Shown: positions 1 through 12,004, counted from the stretch's first letter. The stretch is 64,000 nucleotides of DNA from Panax quinquefolius (GCA_020205615.1 CM035151.1:42218977-42282976), one strand, 5' to 3'. Numbers and translations: made by a program. The notes: generated by a model from the letters alone, not told the origin.

Positions 1-302
1 TCTAGTTTTACTGTTGCTGCTGTTTTTGTCCTGCTGCTCAATCTTTTGTGCTGTTCATTCTCCTGTCCACCCATGCTTAGTCTCCTTGCTCCACTTTTTC
101 CTCATGTTGTGCCTTTATTGATCACATGCCACTCACCATCGCCAACTTATGTCATATCCTGCACTTTTACACTAAAGGGAGTTCTAAGTACATGCAATGT
201 AAAATAAACAAAATGCAACTAAAAACACACTAAAATGTACTTAAGATAAGCGTAGTTCGCGTGAATTGATATCCGATAAGTAGGTATAAAACCTACTTAT
301 CA
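1..302 (-). repeat. 3' LTR of Athila A, partial
   Basis: The first 302 bases match 10303-10604 base for base in length with scattered substitutions. This copy ends in CA directly before the purine tract (read on the minus strand). About 1.26 kb of this LTR lies before the window start. Confidence 0.93.
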
Positions 303-314
303 AATACCCCCAAA
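303..314 (-). promoter_or_regulatory. Polypurine tract of Athila A
   Basis: On the minus strand this reads TTTGGGGGTATT directly against the 3' LTR, the usual plus-strand primer position. A conserved TTGCTTGAGG-type stretch lies just upstream (about 325-340), as in element B. Confidence 0.85.
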
Positions 315-1500
315 CATGAACTGTTGTTTGCCCTCAAGCAATACATACTAATAAACAATGAAAAAGCAACTACATGCTATGCAACTACATCATGATGCAA
401 ACTAGTCTCACATTGTTCCAGCTATAATAGAATTTCAGCCCCAAAATGCCTCAACAAATTATCCAGATTCAAGAATACCAATTCAAACTGAACTATAAGC
501 ATAAAATCATACACTCAGATAGTTCACATATGTTATAGAGATGTTGTGTGTGTGTGTTTTGTGTTCATAAAAACTTGATTTAAGCAAAGAATACACATGC
601 TAAATTGCTCAAAACAGAAAATTGTCTAAATCAAGACTCGTGTATACTTATGCAACAAAGATTGTTCCAACATATCAAAGCAAACTAAGGTTCAACAATG
701 GGCTTAACTGCTTTATTGTTTCTCACGAGGGTGATTTTCGCTCTTTCCCGCGATATTTATTTCTATTTTTCTTTTTTTTTCTTTTTTTTCACATGACTGT
801 GCAATGCCTCATTCCATTAAGCAAACACTGCTACCCCTTAGCGAGCTTTCAACCAACGACTCCCAGACCATGAAAGACCTTAGGGCGCTAGGTGTTAAGA
901 CACCCCTACGGGCGTACTTACTCAAGTAGCTAGGACCCCGAAATAAGACTAGCCACATTATTGCTATTTGATTTTTTTTTATATACATAGCATACCCATG
1001 TTTTCCAAAAGTTTGAAAATCAATGTTTTAAACAGTCTAAGTTCATTTTCCACATATTTCCCTTTTTCAACTACATTTTCTATCGAGCAATGCAACACAT
1101 AATTCTTATACCTATAAGTGTTTGTGAACACGGCCATGCAAACCGAAAGCATTTAAACAACATTATGAATTGCATTGTGTAAAACCTTATATCTCAGCTC
1201 ATGTTATCCCAAAATACTCAAAAATCCTTCAAAATTCATTATCATCATCGGCTAGACAAAATTTCCATAAAGCTAGAACTGTGAGACATGCAAACTAAAA
1301 ATATACTAACATAATAAACAAAAATTTTGACAAGAAACTACTATATTCAACATAAGCATGCAAAATGTAAACTAAATATGGAAAATACTAAACATAAACA
1401 TGCAAATACTAAATGCAACTATACTACTACTACCCCAATACCCCAAAACTTATAATATTCAATCTTCCAGTGAATGAAGATAAAGGATTAAAGAAAACTC
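315..1500 (-). other. 3' non-coding region of Athila A
   Basis: There is no credible coding sequence here. It holds T-runs (769-789), a (GT)n tract near 549-557, and a block at about 796-953 that is strongly conserved with 12501-12660 in element B while the surrounding DNA is not. It lies between the envelope-like ORF and the polypurine tract. Confidence 0.7.
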
Positions 1501-2666
1501 CCCTAATGCTCAGCCGCACCACCCTCTACGGGTGGTGAATCAGGTGGTGGATATGGCACAGCTATCCCGAATTGAGGCCACTCAATCATTGTCCCCTGCT
1601 ATGCAAAAGCTTTTGCAAATGACCTCGTCAACCCCGTTGCAAACGCTGAAAAATTATCGTACATGGCGTCGACTTTTCGCTCCAACCTTCGGAGTTGTCG
1701 ATCCCTAGTAGCAGTAGTAGCTCGAGTAGATGGTCCTGCTTCTTCTGGCTTAGAGGGTTGATGTGGTGGCTTTGGGAATGTGGGCTGAATGATAAAACCT
1801 AATCCTCTCAGATGCGGTTCACCTCCTGTCCAATCCTTGAACTTGGCAATAGTTGAATGTGTGATGTCTTGGCTCAGTTTCTGCATCTGCTCGTTATCCC
1901 ACTAGACTCCTTGTTGTACACAAACCATGGCTACCACAGACGCATGTGGAATACCCCCTGTAGTGCTCCCTGTAAATAATGCAGCATGTTTTGATGAATT
2001 AGGTGGCCTACGTCAGTGTATTTGCCTTTGATGATGCCCCACAAAATGATAGCTCGCTGAGTGGTTATTTCATGCTAGTGAGATGACGGAACTAACTTGG
2101 TACAAATAAACAGATTCCATGCTTTTGCATATCGATTCAAGGTGGACGCTGGGAAAGTTAAGCTCATTCGTTCCAGCCTTATATTTCCACTTTGTTCCTG
2201 GAATGCACAATTCAGCAATTACTAAGTTCAAATCTATTTCTAGATGCGCACCTTCGACCCAATTAGCAGACCCATTTGGTGGTGCATCATTGATTCTGAA
2301 AGCTGCTCGGATTGCTGGAGGTTAAAAATTCACTTGCATTCCTCGAACCAACGTTATTCCTCCCTTTATGTCCTTAGCATTCACGTAGAACTCTTGAACA
2401 ACCCCCATGGGAATAGGCATAGGAGTTGCAGCCAAACAAACCCACCCTTTTTCTCGTATCATATTCCATAGTTGGTCATCTTGCTTGTCAGGCTTAAATC
2501 TCCGTTCCTTCACGAACGATTTGTCCACGATTCGATAATATTCTACTTGTGTCTCCCAATTGATAAATTTTGTGTGGTTCACGTCATCCTCTTCTTGGTT
2601 ACTAGAGGACGAGGAATCGGAAGAAGAGATGGGGATGGAGATGGAGCGTGCTCTTTTTGGACCCAT
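1500..2666 (-). pseudogene. Athila A envelope-like / third ORF, broken
   Basis: Minus-strand ORF remnants at 2322-2666 (114 aa, Ser/Asp-rich start, EFYVNA box) and 1599-1886 (95 aa, DWTGGEP and RGLGFI boxes) are parts of one gene downstream of pol. The second piece aligns with 13244-13939 of element B (VWTGGANYPRGLGFI), and EFYVNA with EFYANL in B. Such ORFs in Athila elements are called envelope-like by position or 'putative plant transposon protein'. I see no signal peptide or transmembrane segment. Between the two pieces the reading continues in other frames, so there are at least two frameshifts. Its function is unknown even in intact relatives. Confidence 0.6.
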
Positions 2667-2723
2667 TTACAGATGATAGAGAGAATACAGATGCTTTGCT
2701 TGATAATGATTAAGAGCTGCTGA

Positions 2724-3449
2724 TGAGAGTACCCCCAAACTCATAAATACACAACCAAACAGAAACCCTAGATTTATATTTCACTTATGAAACTTGTGTG
2801 TAATTATGGGTATAAATACTGAAGCAACAATCACGTAGTGGAGATGATAGTTTGGCTCAATTTGTAACTGCCGAGAGGTGGGGAGACGTGTTTGTTTAGG
2901 AGAGCAAGAGAATACGCTACAACTAATATAACCCAAGTGGGAGTACATGTCTTTTAAAACTTAAAACATTGTCCGCTACCGGTGTCGCAGCGGTCGCGCG
3001 GTCTTTTAATGGGCATGGGTCGCAGGCGTACGAGTGGTATATTGGGCCTAGTAGGTATAACGCGTGGACGCGCGGTCTTGTGTTATATTCATGGCGTGGC
3101 CGCGCGACCCTGGTACCTGTAATGCTAACTTTCAATTCCAATATTGCAAACCAGTGATGACTTCATTCTAAAATACCTACAGAGACAGTAACACACACTG
3201 TTAAAGCATGAATGACTGAATGACTAAGCAAGCATGACTGACCAAAAAAACTCTATACCACTTCAAACACCTCTCAATGCAAATTCAACTACACACTCAA
3301 TTATGTAAAACATACAACTTTCAAAAATGAAATAAAGATAACTAACTACAGCAACCTAAAGTGAATAAATAAATATTAGAGATAGAAATAATGGGTTGCC
3401 TCCCATCAAGCGCTAAGTTATAGTCAATTAGCTTGACTGTTTCTGAATC
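2724..3449 (-). other. GC-rich spacer and post-pol motif of Athila A
   Basis: This spacer between the envelope-like ORF and pol has a GC-rich patch at 2965-3115 with repeated CGCGCGGTC/GGCCGCGCGACC words. At about 3390-3430 is a motif that reads GATGGGAGGCAACCC on the minus strand. The same motif follows pol in element B (15497-15530). No coding sequence is supported. Confidence 0.6.
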
Positions 3450-4600
3450 TCATGTTGAAGAAAGAATTGAGGTGATTTTCTGTCTGTCCACCTCACCACT
3501 AAAATAATGCTTCAATCGTTGCCCATTTACTTTAAAAGGCTTGTCCGGAAAATTGTCAAATACTTCAATTGCACCATGCGAAAATACAGTCTTCACTATA
3601 AATGGACCTGACCATCTCGATTTCAGCTTCCCGGGAAAAAGTTTAAGTCTGGAGTTATAAAGCAAAACCCTTTGTCCCGGTTTGAATGTTCTATCAATTA
3701 TATTTAGATCATGCCATTTCTTCACCTTCTCCTTGTATAGATTTGAATTCTCATATGCCTGTAATCTAAATTCATCCAACTCGTTGAGTTAGAGTAAGTG
3801 TTTCTCCCCTGCAACTTTCAAATCAAAATTGAGCTTCCAAATCGCCCAATATGCCTTATGCTCTAACTACATAGGAAGATGACAAGCTTTTCCATACACA
3901 AGTTGAAAAGGTGACATGCCCAACGGAGTTTTGTATGCAGTCCTATAGGCCCATACAGCATCATCCAACTTTAACGACCAATCCTTCCTCGTGGGATTCA
4001 CAACCTTTTTAAGGATTCTTTTTATTTCTCGATTCGACACTTCAGCTTGGCCATTCGTTTGTGGGTGATAAGTTGTCGCAATGCGATGGTTCACCCCATA
4101 CTTAGCCAACAAAGTCGTAAACCAATTCATTGCGAAATAGCGCCTTCATCATTTGATGATGACTCTTGGAGTCCCAAACCTAGTGAAAATACTCCTGTGT
4201 AAAAACCTGAGGACTACCTTGGCATAATTTATCGGAAGAGATGCCACTTCTACCTATTTCGAGACATAATCCACTACTAGCAAGATGTAGAGATTTCGAC
4301 AGGAAGAAACAAAAGGTCCCATAAAATCAATCCCCCACACATCAAAAATTTCTACTTCGAGGATAGTATTCCATGGCTTTTCATTTCTTTTTGAGATGTT
4401 TCCCACTCTTTGACATCTATCACACCGCTGGACGAAACTGTAGGCATCCTTTAAAATTGTCGGTTATTAGAATCCTGCTTGTAGCACTATAACCACTGTT
4501 CGCTCTCCACCATAGTGACCACCATACACCGAAGAATGTCAATCCTGCAAAATTCCCTCGGTTTTGCTCTACGGGATACACCTTCTTATCATTTGGTTAG
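3450..4600 (-). pseudogene. pol: Athila A integrase, broken
   Basis: Integrase inserts the cDNA into the host chromosome. The minus-strand pieces at 3867-4130 ([14 protein letters not shown] with the catalytic Glu, then [19 protein letters not shown]) and 3450-3779 (C-terminal part, MDEFRLQAYENSNLYKEKVK, GPFIVK) match Athila integrase. Upstream to about 4570 the same frame family continues through FGTPRVII and a [12 protein letters not shown] core. There is a frameshift or stop cluster at about 4130-4160, at the second catalytic Asp, and another stop between 3780 and 3866. It cannot be functional. Confidence 0.8.
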
Positions 4601-4604
4601 TACA

Positions 4605-6495
4605 TTATTTAAACAAATAAGGCTCATCCCATATGTACCATTTGACATCATGTAGGAATTTCTTCTTTTGATAACCCACCAAGTTAGAAGGTACCATCTT
4701 ACTCACCAAATAGTTTGCATAGTCTGTAAACCATGGCACTTCCCCTTTCACCACAAACAACTGCTCATCTGGAAAGGATTCATTGATTAAAACCTTGTCG
4801 TCTGCCTCCCTTTCTGGATTCTCAAGTCGAGATAAGTGGTCCGCCACTTAGTTTTTAGTGCCCTTTCTGTCCTTGATCTCCAAATCAAATTACTGTAGTA
4901 ATAAAATCCATCTGATCAACCGGGGCTTTGCATCCTTCTTTTCCATTAAATGTCGAATTACCGCGTGATCCGTATACACTATCACCTTTGTGCCAATCAG
5001 ATATGCTCAAAATTTATCAAAGGCGTACACCACTGCCAATAACTCTTTCTCTATGGTGGTGTAGTTCAACTGTGCATCTATAAGGGTCTTGCTGGCATAA
5101 TAAATCATATGAAACATCTTATCTTTCATCTACCCCAAAGCAGCCCCTACGGCGTAATCACTGGCAGCACACATCAGCTCAAATTGCAAATCCCAATCTG
5201 GTGCAGTAATAATTGGTGAAGATCTTAATTTCCCTTTTAGGTGCTCAAATACTGACACATAAGCCTCATCAAAGTTAAACTGTGCATCCTTCTCAAATAA
5301 ACTGCATAGTGGTTTAGTTATCTTGGAGAAGTCCTTGATGAATCTGCGGTAGAAACATGAATGTCCCAGAAAGCTGCGAACACCTTTTACTGAAGTAGGT
5401 GGTGGCAATTTCTCAATAGTTTCCAGCTTCGCCCTATCCACCTTGAGTCCCTTCTTCGACACTTTGTGTCCCAGTATGATTCCTTCTTATACCATAAAAT
5501 GGCACTTTTCCCAGTTCAGCACTAAATTTGTCTCAACACACCTCTTCAAAACCATCACCAAATTCTCAAGGCATAGATTAAACGTGTCCCCGAAGACTGA
5601 GAAGACATCCATAAATACTTCCACATTCTGCTCCACCATATTCTAAAATATAGCCATCATGCATCTCTGAAAGGTGGATGGAGCATTGCACAACCCGAAG
5701 GACATCCTTCTGAAAGTAAACTTGCCGTAAGGACATGTGAAGGTTGTCTTTTCCTGATCTTCTGGAGCTATCATAATTTGATTATAGCCCGGATATCCGT
5801 CCAGAAGGCAATAGTACTCATAACCTGCAAATCTATCTAACTTCTGATCAGTGAATGGGAGTGGAAAATGATCTTTCCTTGTAGCTTTGTTGAGCCTGTA
5901 GTAGTCCACGCAGACTCTCCACACTGTCACTGTTCATGTTGGAATCAACTCATTATTCTCATTAGTCACTACGGTCATGCCACCCTTTTTGGTACACCTT
6001 TGCTTTGGGCTCACCCATGAGTACGTTCGAGATCGAATAGATTATGCCTACATCCAGCCATTTCAGTACCTCTTTCTTAACCACTTCTTTCATTATTGGA
6101 TTAAGTCTCATTTGCTGCTTAACCGACGGCTTACTCCCATCTTCCATCAGGATCTTATGCATGCAAAATGAAGGGCTGATCCCTTTGATATCTGTTATGG
6201 TCCATCCAATAGCTTATTTGAACTCTCGAAGCACTCGTAGCAGTTTTTCTTCCTGAAAAGATGTTAATGCAAAAGAAATAATCACAGGTAGCTTTGAATC
6301 TTTATTTAAAAATGTGTACCTGAGATGTTCTAGAAGTTGTTTTAATTCAAGTTCTGGAGGTGTCTCAAGAGATGGCTTTAATTTTACTGAGGATTCTCCA
6401 GCTTTTTTCAATGGCTTGACAGGTGTTCTGAATTTTCTGACTTGTGGAGTGGTATCCAGATATTGCACAAGTTCGTCAAGTTCCTCGTCCTTCAA
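4605..6495 (-). pseudogene. pol: Athila A reverse transcriptase-RNase H, broken
   Basis: RT pieces lie at 5643-5930 (RVCVDYYRLNKATRKDHFPL, FGLCNAPSTFQRCM) and 5130-5462 (RSFLGHSCFYRRFIKDFSK). The RNase H end is at 4605-4847 (ADHLSRLE). The RT N-terminus is in another frame at 5962-6495. Between 5462 and 5643 the catalytic box reads FMDVF where element B has FMDDF, so a catalytic Asp is lost. In-frame stops occur after CMMAIF (near 5643), in the thumb, and in RNase H (before MKDKMF and before FDLEI). One frameshift lies near 5930-5962. The protein is inactive. Confidence 0.88.
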
Positions 6496-6681
6496 ATTTT
6501 AATTTTTAGCAATTACACTCCTCAAGGGTTCATCATCCACTAGACTCTATACTTCATCATTTACGACCTGATCAACCAAATCAACCAGGAAACATTCCTC
6601 TTCATCTGCTGGAAATTTCATGGCTTTGAAGACAGTAAAGGTGACCTCTTGATCATGAACACGCATAGTGAGTTCCCCCTT

Positions 6682-7431
6682 CTACACATCTATCAAAGTC
6701 TTTCCTGTGGCTAAGAATGGTCTCCCTAGTATGAGTGGTATATTTTTATCTTCCTCGTAATCCAAAATGATGAAGTCATCCAGAAAGATAAATTTGTCCA
6801 CTTTCACTAATACATCTTCAACAATTCCCCGTGGATATGTGATGGATCTGTCAGCTAACTGCAACGAAATATTTGTCAGCCTTGGAGCCGGTAATCCCAA
6901 CTGATTGAACAATGTCAAGGGCATCAGATTGATACTTGCCCCAAGATCACACAAACATTTATCAAAGTTCATCTTTCCAATCGTGCATGGAATTGTGAAA
7001 CTGCCCAGATCCTTCAGCTTCGAAGGTAACTTCTGCTGAATCATTGCACTGCACTCCTCTGTCAAGGCTACTGTCTCAAATTTGTCTAATCTCCTCTTCC
7101 TTAACAATATACAATTCATAAACTTTGCATAACTTGGCATTTGCTCCAATGCCTTGGCGAAAGGTATGTTGATCTGCAGCTTTTTAAATACCTCTAAGAA
7201 TTTGCTGAACTGTTTATCTTCCCTCTGTTTATTCAATCTTTGCAGATACGGTACCTGAGGGTGAATTGGTGGTATTGGACTCATAGGCTTCTCAACTGAC
7301 CTAGCTTTATCTTTCTCTTCCTGCTGAACCTCAAAATTTTCCAGATTTCCTTTCTCAGCAATTGCCTGCTCCGCCTCGCGTGGCCTCCTTAGTACATTTG
7401 GGCGCGGGCGCGCGACTTTCAGTGCCTGCAA
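6682..7431 (-). pseudogene. pol: Athila A gag tail and aspartic protease
   Basis: This 249-aa open stretch starts with a gag-protease linker (proline-rich, KPMSPIPPIHPQVPYLQRL) and holds the protease at about residues 140-249. The active-site box reads [12 protein letters not shown], the Athila form with DLG in place of DTG, and the flap region [14 protein letters not shown] follows. The protease matures Gag-Pol. A TAG ends the frame right after LIDV, at the same codon as in element B. Codons continue open past it (KGELTMRV), so it is a nonsense break and not the natural end. Frame 7431-5962 is shared with the RT N-terminus. Confidence 0.85.
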
Positions 7432-7519
7432 TATTTTTCCCAGACCTCAATGTGATCACTTGGCACTGTTCCTTCTGGTCTCTTCGTGGATTTGTCTCTG
7501 TATTACTCAGCAATGAACC

Positions 7520-8891
7520 CTACGGCCTGTTGTTAAGCATGTTTGCCATTTGCCCCATCTGAGTTTCCAGATTCTTAATAGCCACTGCTTGGCTTTTGAT
7601 TATAACCTCTGTATTCGCCATGTATTTCATCATCATCTCCTCCATTTCTGATTTCTTTTCTTGCTGAGGTACAGCTGGAGTGTGATGTTGTTGTTGTTGA
7701 GAAAATCCCGGCGGAAAAGGTGGTCTAGAGTGTAAAGCTGTGGTTATCTTTGGTTTGTGGATCAAATGATTCGCTTAATTTGGCCGATTTCTGTTGATTT
7801 CCTTGATTATTTGACCAACTGAAGTTTGGATGATTACGGTTGTTGGGGTTGTATGTGTTCTGAAACTGACCATGGTCTTTTCTGTAATTGCTCACATACT
7901 GTACCGACTCTGAGCTGATGGCACATTGATCAGTCGAGTGTGACCCCTCACAGATCTCACATACAAATACAACTATTTTCGTTTTACCCTATGTTAATGT
8001 ATCTATTTTCTTCGTCATGGCTGCCATCTGTGCTGACAACTGCGTGATAACATCCACTTCCAATAAACCTGCAACTTTTGGCTGTGGCATCGAAGATGTA
8101 GGATTTTGAAAATCATTTGATGCCATTGTCTCGATGAGGTTATAGGCTTCCTCATAGCTCTTTGCCCATAATGCTCCACCTGCAGCTGCATCTACAATCG
8201 GCCTAGACTTCCATCCAAATCCGTTATAGAATGCGTTGATCACCATCCAATCTAGCATTCCATGGTGCGGACACTTCTGTAGCATCTCTCTGTATCTCTC
8301 ACATGCCTCATATAAGGATTCACCCTGCAGTTGCTCAAACTGAGAGTTTGTTGTCCTCATTTTCGCAGTCTTAGCCATTGGGAAAAACTTGGCTAAGAAC
8401 TTATGTGCTAAGTCCTCCCATGTAGTTATAGATCCTGCTGGCAAAGAATGAAGCCAACTTCTCGCTATATCCCTCAATGAGAATTGAAACAGCTTAACTC
8501 TGATAGCATCCTCTGTCACCCCGTTATATTTGAACGTGTCACATATCTCAATGAAACTCAATAGGTGTTCATTCGGATCATCTCTAGCGGCACCACAAAA
8601 CTGTATCGAATTTTGTACCATCTGAATAGTGCCCATTTTAATCTCGAATGCATTAGTTGCTATCGCTGGTCTGACTATGCTAGATTGTAATCCATTAATA
8701 TTAGGCATGGAATATTCTCTCAGAGTCATATGCTCCTCTCTTTGCTCTTTTCCTTGTGCCTCAGCTGCCATATTAGATGTAGTACTCTCTAACTGTGCTT
8801 GTAAATTTCTACGAACACTTGTTTTCCAACCTCTCCCGTTTATGTTGTCTTGAGCAGGTGTTAAGTCAGGGTGAGATGACTGCGTGCACAT
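7520..8891 (-). pseudogene. gag: Athila A gag
   Basis: The capsid/nucleocapsid precursor begins at 8891 (MCTQSSHPDL). The 300-aa open part holds the retrotransposon gag domain: FEIKMGTIQMVQ, WLHSLPAGSITTWEDLAHKF, ESLYEACERYREML, CPHHGMLDW, DAAAGGAL. A TAG stops it at 7989. Translation past it reaches a short Cys/His cluster CEICEGSHSTDQC (about 7925-7965) and then, in another frame at 7520-7765, a Gln-rich and coiled-coil-like segment (NLETQMGQMANMLNNRP). There is one nonsense codon and at least one frameshift. The start is in the usual place, about 130 bp from the primer site. Confidence 0.88.
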
Positions 8892-9022
8892 AAAAATTTA
8901 TACAAGTTCCTGAAACAAAAACAAAAAACAAAAATGGAAATGAGATAAGATTAGATTTGTTTTAAGTCATACAATATAGCTTAAAACTAATGATAATAAT
9001 AAAAATTTAAACGCCTTTCCTA

Positions 9023-9035
9023 GGCAACGGTGCCA
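9023..9035 (-). promoter_or_regulatory. Primer-binding site of Athila A (tRNA-Asp type)
   Basis: The plus strand reads GGCAACGGTGCCA, so the element strand reads TGGCACCGTTGCC, one mismatch from the tRNA-Asp 3' end seen intact in element B. It sits six bases from the 5' LTR edge. Confidence 0.85.
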
Positions 9036-9041
9036 AAAACT

Positions 9042-10604
9042 TGTTGCCTCTTTTTTAGTTCTAACAAAAGAGCTCTAACTCATGCAAGTATACATACGTC
9101 AACAAGTAATACAGAGTAAGTCGAGTATCGATCCACAGGGAAAGTTGTCTAATTTAAACCACTATGCATCAATTAAATCACTATATTTTATATGCTTAAA
9201 CTAATGATTATAATTGTGAATTACTCTAAGTGCAAATAACGAGAATAATAAGGTAATAAATCAAATCTGGAGATAATGGGATCCTAACTTCATTTAATAC
9301 TTCATCTAAGTACCACCATCATACAAGATTGTTTACATATCACAGAAAAGTAGCCAAGAGCACTAATATAGACATAGCAATTTTTCAATGTACTATGGCC
9401 TACTTATATAGTATCCACATGCGATAGACACTGTGTAATCATCAATTTAACCAAAATCACTATATGTCTATGTGAAATTGCAACCATATTGAATTTAAGC
9501 ACAAGCCCTTATTTTAACTCATACGGTGAAACAATATATGTCTATCTGGTTCACGAAATACAAAGCTATGCAAAACAACCCTATATACGCATGCTATCAT
9601 GATTACAATCAATACTTGCATGTTATTTTTCAACTCCATACAAGTACTAAAAATGAATGGTGATCAAGCATTCATGCATATAAACCAACCATGATAGAAA
9701 TTCCTTATGATATATAAAACAGTCCAACACTCAAGCAATCAATTAAACTACATATTAAAATTCGTTAGAATCCCATAATGGAGTTTAGTTCATGACTGAA
9801 CCAAAAGCCATTATGGGATCAAAGCAAAACATGGATAATAAGAAAACAATTGAGAAAGAGAGAAGAAAGTATCGATCAAACCCAATTGTTGATTACAAAC
9901 CCAACGTAACGTGCAAATCCTTAATAATATCCAGCAACAATAATGTAAAGCATCCACAACTACTAAAATCTAAAGGAGTAGAAAATACGAAATCTATGAT
10001 TGGTTTCACGTTGGAATACTCTCCAAGTGTAAACCCTAGTTACGAGTATGAAAAACACGTAAAACTACTGATTGATACGTCTGCCACCAATCAGAATTGT
10101 TTTTAACCGATTACAACCCATAAAATTAAAAATTAAAATAAAACAGCTCACCATCATCGATTCATCCCGCGCGATGGCTCCTCCCATGTGTATTCTGCGC
10201 GCAGCGCGCGCATGTATCAAGTCTGTAATTGAATGATCGGCGTGCAAGGCCCTCAACCTCTATAATCGCTACTTGTTTACCGCACTTTCTACAAATGTTG
10301 ATTCTGGTTTTATTGTTATTGTTGTTTCTGTCCTGCTGCTCAATCTTTTGTGCTGTTCATTCTTCTGTCCACCTATGCTTAGTCTCCTTGCTCCAATTTT
10401 TCCTCATGTTGTGCCTTCATTGATCAAATGCCACTCACCATCGCCAACTTATGTCATATCCTGCACTTTTACACCAAAGGGAGTTCTAAGTACATGCAAT
10501 GCAAAATAAACAAAATGCAACTAAAAACACACTAAAATGTACTTAAGATAGGCGTAGTTCGCGTGAATTGATATCAGATAAGTAGGTATAAACCCCACTT
10601 ATTA
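9042..10604 (-). repeat. 5' LTR of Athila A
   Basis: The 1563-bp LTR runs from TGTTGCCTCT to ACTTATTA. The other copy ends in CA, so the terminal dinucleotide here has mutated to TA. It contains a CG-rich patch at 10166-10215. A 104-aa open frame at 9792-10106 looks like chance in AT-rich DNA. The LTR directly abuts the first bases of LTR fragment D. Confidence 0.9.
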
Positions 10605-10727
10605 GTAGCCCCAAATCCGGGTCCTAATCACCACGGATCTGGTATACTATTTCTATAACTATTTGCGAAAGATATAAACATAAATTGTTTATACATTAAT
10701 CTTTACACATTAATCCCCAAGGTCGAG
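10605..10727 (-). repeat. LTR D, fragment 1 (outer end)
   Basis: This is a 123-bp stretch between elements A and B. It starts GTAGCCCCAAATCCGGG, resembling the outer end of element C's LTR at 24734 (TGTAAAGCCCCAAAATTCGG), and continues with similar words (ATACTATTTCTAT against ATACCATTTCTAT). I read it as the end of LTR D, split from 22327 onward by the insertion of B. The last five bases (10723-10727, TCGAG) are the TSD of B. Confidence 0.6.
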
Positions 10728-11991
10728 TGTTGGTTGATTTCACAATCAATAATTACGTGCAAGTATACACGGTCAACAAGTAATAAAGTGATAAGAAAAG
10801 TATCGTTCCCACAGAGAATTCTAATTAATAAATCCCAACTACTAGCACTATATCAATCCAATTTTATTTAAACAATGATAAATTAAGATTTTCTGAAAAT
10901 TAAATTAAACAATTAATGATATTATTCTAAAATAAGCAAATAAATACACTCAGATTTGACTAACTGATTTCCAATAAATAAGGATTAAGACTCCAATATC
11001 CCCAATTATGAACTATAAATCAATTATCCAATTATCCCAATTATTATGTTTCCTGAATTGTTAACAGGAATTCTCAAATGTCAAAAGTCCTTTTCCAAGT
11101 AATCAGCTGACTTCTATTTAATCCAAATTAATCTTGCTATATTCCTATGCAAAACAAGTGAATTAAACTCTTTCAATTCCAATTCCTTATGTGTTACAAG
11201 CGGTGAAAAGATATTTCCATTCAATTTACAAACCTAATTATTCACTATGCAAATAAATAAGTCACACGTTATCAAACCCAGTTCTAACCCTAGAATTCCT
11301 CTTTCAATTCCTTATAGAATAACAAGGTAATTATTGGCCAAATAATTAATCAAAAGATGCAAGGCATGATAAACAATTCACTTCAACATAAATAATTGGA
11401 ATAAACTGAATAACTAATTAATAGCCATAAAAGGTTCAATTGAAATCTTAATTAAAGAATTAGTTCATAACGGAAATAAAAACCAATAATTGTTTGCAAA
11501 TCTTCCTTAAAGAATTACAAATTAAAGATAAGGAGAAGAAGAAGAAAACTCTTTAGCCAATCCTTAGTCTTCAAGTAATCCTCGTGTAGCCTCCAATGAA
11601 TGAATGAATAGATGAATCCCCCTTTTACTAATTTCAGCACTTTAATCCCTTTTTATAGCATGCCACAATCCCAATCCAATTAGGCTTTAAACAACAATCA
11701 ATTTAGTGGCTAAACAAAAAAGTCAACGCCTATGAAGTCCCCGGTCAACGCCGACACGGCCCGACTCCGGCTTCCTGCCGCCTCTCAGTAGTTCAATTTC
11801 AAATACCGATCTTTGGGCTTCCAAAAATTACAATTATGCCCTTTTCAAACTTAAATTCTAACGCTTTTCTTTCTAAACTCCCAAATTTGCAAAATAGCAC
11901 CTAAACACAACAAAAATATTCTTAAACGACTGAAGATACAACAATTTAAACCCAAGTATATCCGATTTATGGGTATATTACCCAATCATCA
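10728..11991 (-). repeat. 3' LTR of Athila B
   Basis: The 1264-bp LTR (plus strand TGTTGGTTGA ... CCAATCATCA) pairs with 21061-22321. A TATA box is at 11648-11657 (TATAAAAAGG on the minus strand). The GC-rich patch at about 11730-11810 differs sharply from the partner LTR although the rest is nearly identical. Confidence 0.96.
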
Positions 11992-12004
11992 AATACCCCC
12001 AAAC
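11992..12004 (-). promoter_or_regulatory. Polypurine tract of Athila B
   Basis: The minus strand reads TTTGGGGGTATTT against the LTR start. The conserved upstream stretch at about 12005-12031 (minus strand TTGCTTGAGGACATGCAACG) is shared with A. Confidence 0.88.

Larger units (their letters stand above)
1..10604 (-). mobile_element. Athila-type Ty3/gypsy retrotransposon A (left end cut by window)
   Basis: This is an LTR retrotransposon read on the minus strand: 5' LTR at 9042-10604, gag, protease, RT/RNase H, integrase, an envelope-like region, then the 3' LTR at 1-302, which runs off the window. The Athila assignment rests on gag wording (DAAAGGA, SWLHSLPAGSITTWE), the protease box CDLGAS, a tRNA-Asp-type primer site and an extra ORF downstream of pol. 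Coding regions lie in at least three frames (gag, then 7765, then 7431-5962, then 5930-3450), so it cannot make a full polyprotein. The first 302 bases align without gaps to 10303-10604, which proves the LTR pair. The left TSD is outside the window. Confidence 0.93.

Noticed and set aside
9792..10106. 104-aa plus-strand open frame
   Set aside because: It lies inside the 5' LTR of Athila A, on the opposite strand to the element, with no recognisable domain.
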